Below, one piece after another: positions 7,990-13,261 of a DNA stretch of 13,261 nt. The stretch lies in NCBI GenBank assembly GCA_965365655.1, contig CBDUCN010000121.1:1-13261 (forward strand), in the 5' to 3' direction. The position numbers and the translations under genes were made by a program. Positions within the stretch are counted from its first letter, which is position 1; every line of letters starts with the position of its first letter. The notes under the pieces were generated by a model that made no database searches, had not been told where the DNA came from, and worked only from the letters and a program-made list of their open reading frames with translations. The stretch comes from JBFHNV01 sp965365655. Its GTDB lineage: Bacteria; Pseudomonadota; Gammaproteobacteria; HK1.

Positions 7990-8155
7990 AGTCGTGCCTA
8001 TCGTCAGGATCGTCATCGTCACTGCCGCGCCGCCGCATCGGGGCAGGCGCCTTGCCGCCCGGACCGGATCCGTGGCTGCGTCGGGTATCGCGAGAAGCCC
8101 ATCGCATGGCGCGCAGCGTCGCCGCGCGCGTCACGCCCGGCGGCCTGGGTGCTCG

Positions 8156-8169
8156 TTGATCGCGGTCAA
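8156..8169 (+). promoter_or_regulatory. Candidate FNR/CRP-family box upstream of the ATP-grasp gene
   Basis: TTGATCGCGGTCAA matches TTGAYNNNNRTCAA exactly. Its centre is about 75 nt upstream of the ATP-grasp ATG, a usual distance for a class II activator site with a short leader. With the similar site at 7677-7690 it frames the divergent region, suggesting shared control of both operons. Confidence 0.5.
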
Positions 8170-8237
8170 CAGCGGCCGCGCGGTGAGATGGGAAAGTGCC
8201 CCTTGGGCCTGTTGCAGGGATTATCGGGGGTCGCGCC

Positions 8238-9602
8238 ATGGCTGCAGGAGCCGGCAGCGTGGCCACGTCGCCGGGCGCGACGGGGCCGTCGTCCCTCGCC
8301 ACGCACACCGACGAGCCCGTGAAGCACGTGTTCGTGCTCGGTCTCGACGACTTCCACCTGCGCCAGCTCGAGTCGCTGCGCCGCACGGACGAGTACCGCT
8401 TCCACGAGCTGTACCGGCGAGAGGACGTGAAGTCGGGTCGCGAGGACGTCGCGGAGCGGGTGCTCGCCGGCGCCCGGGAGCGGCTCGCGCGCTGGCCCGG
8501 GCCGGTCGACGCCATCGTCGGCTACTGGGACTTTCCGGTCAGCACCATGCTGCCGCTGCTGCGCCGCGAGCGCGGACTGCCGACGCCGAGCTTCGAGTCG
8601 GTGCTCAAGTGCGAGCACAAGTACTGGAGCCGGCTCGAGCAGGCCGCGGTGATTCCGGAGCACATCCCGGCATTCTGCGCCGTCGACCCGTTCCGCGACG
8701 ACGTCGCGGGGCAGATCAGCGTCCCCTACCCGTTCTGGATCAAGCCGGTGCGCTCGGTGCTGTCGTTCCTCGGCTTCCGCGTAGAGGATGACGCCGACCT
8801 CGCCCGGGCGATCGCGGAGATCCGCGCCCACATCGCGACCATCGCGACGCCGTTCAACCACTTGTTGAGCCACGCGGAGCTGCCGGACGAGGTGGCGGCC
8901 GTCGACGGGCGGCACTGCATCGTCGAGTCGCTCATCTCCGACGGGCGGCAGTGCACCCTGGAAGGCTATGTGCTCGGCGGCGAGATCGTCGTCTACGGCG
9001 CCATCGACTCGATCCGCGAGGGCCCGCACGCCTCGTCGTTCGCGCGCTACCAGTACCCGTCCAGCCTGCCCGAGCCGGTGCTCGCGCGCATGACCACGAT
9101 CGCGAAGCGCTTCCTCGCGCACGCCGGCCTCGACGACACCCCGTTCAACGTCGAGTTCTACTGGGACGAGCCCAGCGGCCGCATCTCGCTGCTCGAGGTC
9201 AACGTGCGCATCTCGAAGTCGCACGGGCCCATGCTGAAGATGGTGGACGGCGAGTTCCACCACCAGATCATGCTCGACGTGGCCATGGGACGACGGCCGG
9301 AGTTCCCGTTTCGCGAGGGCAGGCACCGCCTCGCCGCGAAGTTCATGTGGCGGCGCCACGAGGACGGCATCGTCCGGCGGGTGCCGGGCGAGGACGATCT
9401 TGCCGCGCTGCGCCGCGCGCTTCCGGATCTCGATGTGGAGCTGCACGTGCACGAAGGGATGCGGCTATCCGACCTCGCGTACCAGGACAGCTACAGCTAC
9501 GAGCTGGCGGTGGTGTTCCTCGGCGGCGACAGCGAGGCAGACCTGCTGCGCGGGTATGCCCGCTGCCAGGCCGCGATGGACATCCGCATCGAGCCCGTCT
9601 AG
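8238..9602 (+). CDS. ATP-grasp domain protein (carboxylate-amine/thiol ligase-like)
   Basis: Predicted cytoplasmic ATP-dependent ligase of 454 residues. After a Gly/Ala/Ser-rich tail (1-27), HVFVLGLDDFH (30-40) starts a pre-ATP-grasp Rossmann-like domain. The ATP-grasp fold follows: FWIKP at 166-170 supplies the ATP-binding lysine K169, E230 and the LEGYV segment (241-245) form the adenine side, FNVEF at 303-307 and LEVNVRIS at 319-326 supply the E/N/R metal and phosphate residues (E320, N322, R324). The glycine-rich loop after the lysine is unusual: RSVLSFLGF in place of a Gly/Ser-rich stretch. A roughly 100-residue C-terminal domain ends the protein. I start at the ATG at 8238, which has a G-rich stretch 7-11 bases upstream; an in-frame GTG at 8196 would add 14 uninformative residues. 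The stop codon lies inside the next gene's ribosome binding site. Such proteins join a carboxylate to an amine or thiol through an acylphosphate; the substrate is not evident. Confidence 0.85.
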   Translation: MAAGAGSVATSPGATGPSSLATHTDEPVKHVFVLGLDDFHLRQLESLRRTDEYRFHELYRREDVKSGREDVAERVLAGARERLARWPGPVDAIVGYWDFPVSTMLPLLRRERGLPTPSFESVLKCEHKYWSRLEQAAVIPEHIPAFCAVDPFRDDVAGQISVPYPFWIKPVRSVLSFLGFRVEDDADLARAIAEIRAHIATIATPFNHLLSHAELPDEVAAVDGRHCIVESLISDGRQCTLEGYVLGGEIVVYGAIDSIREGPHASSFARYQYPSSLPEPVLARMTTIAKRFLAHAGLDDTPFNVEFYWDEPSGRISLLEVNVRISKSHGPMLKMVDGEFHHQIMLDVAMGRRPEFPFREGRHRLAAKFMWRRHEDGIVRRVPGEDDLAALRRALPDLDVELHVHEGMRLSDLAYQDSYSYELAVVFLGGDSEADLLRGYARCQAAMDIRIEPV

Positions 9603-9606
9603 GAGG
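9601..9606 (+). promoter_or_regulatory. Strong ribosome binding site of the hydrolase gene
   Basis: AGGAGG is a full Shine-Dalgarno match 9 bases before the ATG at 9616. It overlaps the TAG stop (9600-9602) of the ATP-grasp gene, so a ribosome ending there sits at the next start. This fixes the hydrolase start and excludes the upstream extension of that frame to 9400. Confidence 0.85.
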
Positions 9607-9615
9607 CCGACGGCG

Positions 9616-11625
9616 ATGAAGATCAGAACCGACCCCCCTCACCGCATCCGCGAGATCGAGAATGCGTGGATCCCGATGCCTGACGGGGCACGGCTGGCGG
9701 CGCGCATCTGGATGCCCGAGGACGCCCCCGCGCGCCCGGTGCCCGCGATCCTCGAGTACATCCCGTACCGCAAGCGCGACGGTGTCAGGCTGCGCGACGA
9801 GGCGATGCACCGCTACTTCGCGGGCCACGGCTACGCCTGCGTGAGACTGGATCTGCGCGGAAGCGGCGATTCCGACGGCGTGCTCCGCGACGAGTACCTG
9901 CCGCAGGAACTCGACGACGGCGTGCAGGCAATCCGCTGGATCGCGTCACAGCAATGGTGCACCGGGCGCGTCGGCATGATCGGGATCTCGTGGGGCGGCT
10001 TCAACGGGCTGCAGATCGCCGCGCTGCAACCCGAACCGCTGGGCGCCGTGATCAGCGTGTGCTCCACCGACGACCGCTACGCCGACGACGTGCACTACAT
10101 GGGCGGGTGCCTGCTCGGTGACAACCTGTCCTGGGCCTCGACGATGTTCTCCTACAACTCGCTGCCGCCGGATCCGCAGATCGTCGGCGAGCGCTGGCGC
10201 GACATGTGGCGCCAGCGCCTCGAAGGCAGCGGCCACTGGCTGGAGCAGTGGCTCACGCATCAGCACCGCGACGACTACTGGCGCCACGGCTCGATCTGCG
10301 AGGACTTCTCCCGCGTGCAGGTGCCGGTCATGGCGGTCAGCGGCTGGGCCGACGGCTACTCGAACGCGGTCTTCCGCCTGCTGCGCGACCTGCCCGGGCC
10401 GCGCATGGGTCTGGTCGGGCCCTGGAGCCACCGGTACCCGCACATCGGCGCGCCGGGCCCGGCGATTGGCTTCCTGCAGGAGTGCCTGCGCTGGTGGGAC
10501 CGGTGGCTGAAGGGCGTGGAGAGCGGTATCACCTCGGAGCCGATGCTGCGCGCCTGGATGCTGGAGAGCATGCCGCCCTCGACCTTCTACCACCAGCGCC
10601 ACGGGCGCTGGGTGAGCGAGCCCACGTGGCCGTCGGCGAACGTCACCGAGCGAGTGCTCCACCTCGGGCGCTACCGGCTGCTGCCCGAGCCCGACGTGCA
10701 GGACCACGCGATGCCCGTGCAGTCGCCGCTGAGCGTGGGCCTGTTCGCGGGCAAGTGGTGCTCGTACAGCGCGACCCCGGACCTGCCGCACGATCAGCGC
10801 GAGGAGGACGGCGGCGCACTGGTGTTCACCGGCGATCCGTTGCCCGAGCCGCTGGAGATCCTCGGCGCGCCGGTGGTCGAGCTCAGGCTCAGCGCGGACC
10901 GTCCGGTGGCCATGGTCGCGGTGCGCCTGAGCGACGTGCAGCCGGACGACAAGGCGACCCGGGTCAGCTACGGCCTGCTCAACCTCACGCACCGCGACGG
11001 CCACGGCAACCCGGCGCCGCTGGAGCCGCATCGCGAGTACCGGGTGCGGGTCCGGCTCAACGACGTCGCGCAGCACTTCCCTCGCCGGCACAGGCTGCGC
11101 GTCTCGCTGTCGACGTCGTACTTCCCGCTGGCGTGGCCGCCGCCGGAGCCGGTGAGGCTCACGATCCACACCGCCGGCAGCCGACTGTTGCTCCCGGCCC
11201 GCGGGCATCGCGACGACGCATGCGGCTTCGAGCCGGCGGAGGGCGCGGCGAGCGGGCCGCGCACTCGGCTCACCGCGGAGCACCACAACTGGCAGGTGCT
11301 GCGTGACCTCGCGACGGACACGTCGACGCTGGAGGTGATCGACGACCACGGCACCTACCGGCTGGACGACATCGGCCTCACCGTGCGCCGCAGCGCCAAG
11401 GAGCGCTACTCCTACCGGGGCGACGACTTCACGTCGCCGTCAGGCACGACGTGCTGGGTGCGCGAGCTCTCGCGCGCGGACTGGTCGATCCGCACCGTGG
11501 CCCGCACCCGGCTGACCTGCGACCGGGAACACTTCCACCTGCGCGCAGAGCTGGACGCGTACGAGGGCGAGACCCGGGTGCACGCGCAGAACTGGAACCG
11601 GCGCTTTCCGCGGCTGCTCGTCTGA
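9616..11625 (+). CDS. CocE/NonD family (peptidase S15-type) serine hydrolase
   Basis: Alpha/beta hydrolase of 669 residues, predicted cytoplasmic (no signal peptide). The S15 catalytic domain runs about 15-275: LEYIPYRKRD at 46-55, RGSGDSDG at 81-88, and the nucleophile elbow GISWGG at 123-128 with S125. GWADGYSN (243-250) gives the acid D246, and GPWSH at 268-272 gives H272, so the Ser-Asp-His triad is complete and spaced as in CocE. A lid-like helical insert lies about 160-230. A PepX_C-type jelly-roll domain follows (about 305-525). A further beta-rich tail of about 120 residues (550-669) makes it longer than CocE (about 574). Family members cut esters, amides or N-terminal acyl and X-Pro bonds; the substrate cannot be told, and cocaine esterase activity should not be assumed. 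The gene follows the ATP-grasp gene by 13 bp with a strong ribosome binding site, so the two form one operon. Confidence 0.9.
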   Translation: MKIRTDPPHRIREIENAWIPMPDGARLAARIWMPEDAPARPVPAILEYIPYRKRDGVRLRDEAMHRYFAGHGYACVRLDLRGSGDSDGVLRDEYLPQELDDGVQAIRWIASQQWCTGRVGMIGISWGGFNGLQIAALQPEPLGAVISVCSTDDRYADDVHYMGGCLLGDNLSWASTMFSYNSLPPDPQIVGERWRDMWRQRLEGSGHWLEQWLTHQHRDDYWRHGSICEDFSRVQVPVMAVSGWADGYSNAVFRLLRDLPGPRMGLVGPWSHRYPHIGAPGPAIGFLQECLRWWDRWLKGVESGITSEPMLRAWMLESMPPSTFYHQRHGRWVSEPTWPSANVTERVLHLGRYRLLPEPDVQDHAMPVQSPLSVGLFAGKWCSYSATPDLPHDQREEDGGALVFTGDPLPEPLEILGAPVVELRLSADRPVAMVAVRLSDVQPDDKATRVSYGLLNLTHRDGHGNPAPLEPHREYRVRVRLNDVAQHFPRRHRLRVSLSTSYFPLAWPPPEPVRLTIHTAGSRLLLPARGHRDDACGFEPAEGAASGPRTRLTAEHHNWQVLRDLATDTSTLEVIDDHGTYRLDDIGLTVRRSAKERYSYRGDDFTSPSGTTCWVRELSRADWSIRTVARTRLTCDREHFHLRAELDAYEGETRVHAQNWNRRFPRLLV

Positions 11626-11927
11626 GCCGGGCGACGCGGGGACGCCGGCGTCGCGTCGGGCGGTGCTCGTGCGGATCGATGCCCGACGATCTCGCCGTGA
11701 TCTGCACGCGGACGCGGCAGAAGGCGAACGCGATCGAACTGTCCCGCACGACACGGGCGTCGACGAGCTCCGCTGCGCCGAGGCTTGCGGAGCGGGCGGG
11801 GCGCGCGCCCGAGGCGTCTCTCGCTTCGCGAGCAGGCCGCGCTCAGGCGCCGCCGCGCCTGGGTGACCGAGAGCCACCGCCGCGGCGGTAGCGTTTACCC
11901 TGCCGCGAACCGGAGAGGAGCCACCGC
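11626..11927. other. Intergenic region with palindromes only, 302 bp
   Basis: No gene is supported here. The open frame 11689-11891 translates to an arginine/alanine-rich, unrecognisable peptide. Structures seen: GCGACG (11631-11636) paired with CGTCGC (11649-11654) over a GACGCCGGCGTC palindrome just after the hydrolase stop, which may slow transcription but lacks a T-tract; a CTCGC-TTC-GCGAG hairpin at 11820-11832; and a 14-bp perfect palindrome ACCGCCGCGGCGGT at 11876-11889, 38 bp before the ATPase start. The only AT-leaning stretch is TAGCGTTTACCC at 11889-11900, a weak promoter candidate for the ATPase gene. Confidence 0.45.
11913..11920 (+). promoter_or_regulatory. Ribosome binding site deciding the GTG start of the ATPase
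   Basis: GAGAGGAG lies 7 bases before the GTG at 11928. The spacing and strength support this GTG over any internal ATG; the first internal ATG is 81 bases downstream, inside the conserved cation-ATPase N-terminal domain. Confidence 0.8.
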
Positions 11928-13261
11928 GTGAGCGATTCGCCCTGGCACCAGCGATCCGCCGCCGACGTGCTCGCGGCGCTGGACGCGTCGCCGCGCGGCC
12001 TGCCCGAGATGGAGGCCGCGCACCGGCGCGAGCGGTACGGGCCGAACCGGCTGCCCGAGGCGCCGCGCCCGGGCGTGCTGGTGCGCTTCGCGCGCCAGTT
12101 CCACAACGTGCTCATCTACGTGCTGCTCGGCGCGTCGGCGATCACCGCGGCGCTCGGACACATCGCGGACACGGGCGTGATCCTCGCGGTGGTGCTCGCG
12201 AACGCGATCATCGGCCTGGTGCAGGAGGGCAAGGCCGAACGGGCGATGAACGCCATCCGCAGCATGCTCGCGCCGCGGGCGATGGTGCTTCGCGATGGCG
12301 AGCGGCGCACGGTGGACGGTGCGCTGCTGGTGCCCGGCGACCTGGTGCTGCTGGAGGCAGGGGACAAGGTCCCGGCGGACCTTCGCCTGCTGCAGGCGCG
12401 CGGCCTGCAGGTCCAGGAGGCGATCCTGACCGGCGAGTCGGTGCCGACGGACAAGCGGGTCGAGCCGGTGGCCGCAGGGGCGGCGCTGGGGGATCGCGCG
12501 TGCATGGCCTTCAGCGGCACGACCGTCACCAGCGGCCAGGGCCGCGGCGTCGTGGTGGCCACCGGCGCGGCGACCGAGATCGGGCGCATCAGCGGGCTGC
12601 TCGCGCGGGTCGAGACGCTGGTCACGCCGCTGGTGGCGCAGATGGGCCAGTTCGCCCGCTGGCTGTCGCTGTTCATCCTGTGCATCGCCGGGCTCATCCT
12701 CGCCTACGGCTCGTCCGTCGCGCACCGGCCTTTCGTCGAGCTGTTCATGGCGGTGGTGGGCCTGTCGGTGGCGGCCATCCCGGAGGGGCTGCCGGCGGTG
12801 CTCACGATCACCCTCGCGGTCGGGGTGCAGGCCATGGGCCGGCGCAACGTGATCGTGCGCCGCCTGCCCGCCATCGAGACGCTGGGCTCGGTATCGGTGA
12901 TCTGCTCCGACAAGACCGGAACGCTGACGCGCAACGAGATGACGGTGGTGTCGCTGATCACGGCGAAGGCGGCGGTATCCGTGGACGGGTCGGGCTACGA
13001 GCCGGAGGGCGCGATCACCCTCGACGGCGGGGCGCTTCCGCGGGAACACGCGTCCCTGCTCGCCGAGGCCGCGCGCGCCGCGGTGCTGTGCAACGACGCC
13101 GACCTGCAGCGGCGCAACGGCGGGTGGGTGGTGGAAGGCGACCCGATGGAAGGCGCGCTGCTCGCGTTCGCCGCGAAGGCCGGCCTGTCGGTAGCGGAGC
13201 TGCGCCAGGCCTGGCCGCGCACCGACTTCATCCCGTTCGACGCCCGCCACCGCTTCATGGC
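11928..13261 (+). CDS. P2-type cation-transporting ATPase (Ca2+-pump group), 3' end outside window
   Basis: N-terminal 444 residues of a P-type ATPase, which would be about 900 residues in full; the frame stays open at the window edge. Domains in order: cation-ATPase N-terminal domain (about 5-55, with the YGPNRLPE motif), M1-M2 spans (about 62-98), actuator domain with the dephosphorylation motif TGES at 168-171, M3-M4 spans (about 245-305) with PEGLP at 285-289, and the phosphorylation motif DKTGTLT at 328-334 with phosphoaspartate D328. The start of the nucleotide-binding domain carries GDPMEGAL at 404-411. PEGLP, with E286 equivalent to the M4 ion-binding glutamate of Ca2+ pumps, and the absence of N-terminal CxxC domains argue for a P2-type pump (Ca2+, possibly Na+ or Mn2+) rather than a heavy-metal P1B pump. 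Ion choice also depends on M5-M6, not visible here. It is read by a GTG start with a good ribosome binding site and probably has its own transcript, as 302 bp separate it from the hydrolase. Confidence 0.93.
   Translation, partial: MSDSPWHQRSAADVLAALDASPRGLPEMEAAHRRERYGPNRLPEAPRPGVLVRFARQFHNVLIYVLLGASAITAALGHIADTGVILAVVLANAIIGLVQEGKAERAMNAIRSMLAPRAMVLRDGERRTVDGALLVPGDLVLLEAGDKVPADLRLLQARGLQVQEAILTGESVPTDKRVEPVAAGAALGDRACMAFSGTTVTSGQGRGVVVATGAATEIGRISGLLARVETLVTPLVAQMGQFARWLSLFILCIAGLILAYGSSVAHRPFVELFMAVVGLSVAAIPEGLPAVLTITLAVGVQAMGRRNVIVRRLPAIETLGSVSVICSDKTGTLTRNEMTVVSLITAKAAVSVDGSGYEPEGAITLDGGALPREHASLLAEAARAAVLCNDADLQRRNGGWVVEGDPMEGALLAFAAKAGLSVAELRQAWPRTDFIPFDARHRFM

Larger units (their letters stand above)
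7595..8237. other. Divergent intergenic region, 643 bp
   Basis: This stretch separates the DUF2339 gene (minus strand) from the ATP-grasp gene (plus strand). I find no convincing gene in it; open frames crossing it have arginine-rich, shadow-like or low-information translations. It contains two FNR/CRP-like palindromes, a 248-bp insert bounded by inverted repeats with visibly lower GC than its surroundings, and an 11-bp tandem duplication at the insert's right edge. No well-matched sigma-70 promoter stands out on either strand; only weak -10-like hexamers (CATCGT on the minus strand at 7648-7653, GAAAGT on the plus strand at 8192-8197) lie where a class II FNR-type activator would need them. 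Confidence 0.6.

Noticed and set aside
7632..8159. Plus-strand 175-codon frame across the divergent region
   Set aside because: It crosses composition boundaries and the inverted-repeat insert, has no ribosome binding site and no recognisable domain.
8166..9452. Minus-strand 428-codon frame opposite the ATP-grasp gene
   Set aside because: Low-complexity Arg/His/Val-rich antisense translation. The plus strand carries intact ATP-grasp motifs.
9400..9615. Upstream extension of the hydrolase frame
   Set aside because: It overlaps the end of the ATP-grasp gene, its translation is unlike any S15 N-terminus, and a full Shine-Dalgarno sequence points to the ATG at 9616.
11689..11891. Small open frame between the hydrolase and the ATPase
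   Set aside because: No ribosome binding site, arginine/alanine-rich translation, no family resemblance; such open frames are expected by chance at this GC content.
11895..13250. Minus-strand 451-codon frame opposite the P-type ATPase
   Set aside because: Antisense shadow; the plus strand has TGES, PEGLP and DKTGTLT in order.
1..13261. CRISPR array, tRNA or rRNA genes, toxin-antitoxin or phage genes
   Set aside because: I looked for regularly spaced repeats, tRNA-like ends and short paired genes and saw none. The only repeats are the protein-internal ones, the terminal inverted repeats and the 11-bp tandem.

Overview
The window is very GC-rich bacterial DNA with tight gene spacing, ATG/GTG starts and clear Shine-Dalgarno sequences in front of two genes. 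Gene content (a ketopantoate reductase family enzyme, a giant DUF2339 membrane protein, an M48 metallopeptidase with SH3-like repeats, ATP-grasp and CocE-type enzymes, a P2-type ATPase) fits a high-GC pseudomonadote, possibly a gammaproteobacterium. That placement is an inference from composition and gene style, not from a marker gene.

Layout. (1) 6-1608, plus strand: an unrecognised 193-residue protein, then a ketopantoate reductase family enzyme. (2) 1686-7594, minus strand, convergent with the first pair: a DUF2339 membrane protein of about 1243 residues whose stop codon overlaps by one base the start of an exported M48 zinc metallopeptidase with four SH3-like repeats. The overlap suggests translational coupling. 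(3) 7595-8237: a 643-bp divergent intergenic region. It holds two palindromes matching the FNR/CRP-family consensus TTGAYNNNNRTCAA, one 75-90 nt upstream of each divergent gene, and between them a 248-bp AT-richer insert with 20-bp terminal inverted repeats. (4) 8238-11625, plus strand: an ATP-grasp ligase-like protein and a CocE/NonD (peptidase S15 type) serine hydrolase. The ligase stop codon lies inside the hydrolase's Shine-Dalgarno sequence. (5) 11626-11927: a 302-bp gap with only palindromes. (6) 11928 to the end: the N-terminal half of a P2-type cation-pumping ATPase with the PEGLP motif of the Ca2+-pump group, cut by the window edge.

How the genes may work together. The DUF2339/M48 pair looks like an envelope module: a many-spanning inner-membrane protein and a periplasmic protease with putative wall-binding repeats. 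The ATP-grasp/hydrolase pair has the form of a bond-forming ligase beside a hydrolase that could act on an ester or amide, but no substrate can be read from sequence. The paired FNR-like sites suggest that both divergent units share oxygen or redox control.

The least expected structure is in DUF2339, whose C-terminal two-thirds is built from about six copies of a module of roughly 115 residues, and in the inverted-repeat-bounded insert. I found no CRISPR array, RNA gene, intact transposase, toxin-antitoxin pair or recognisable defence system.
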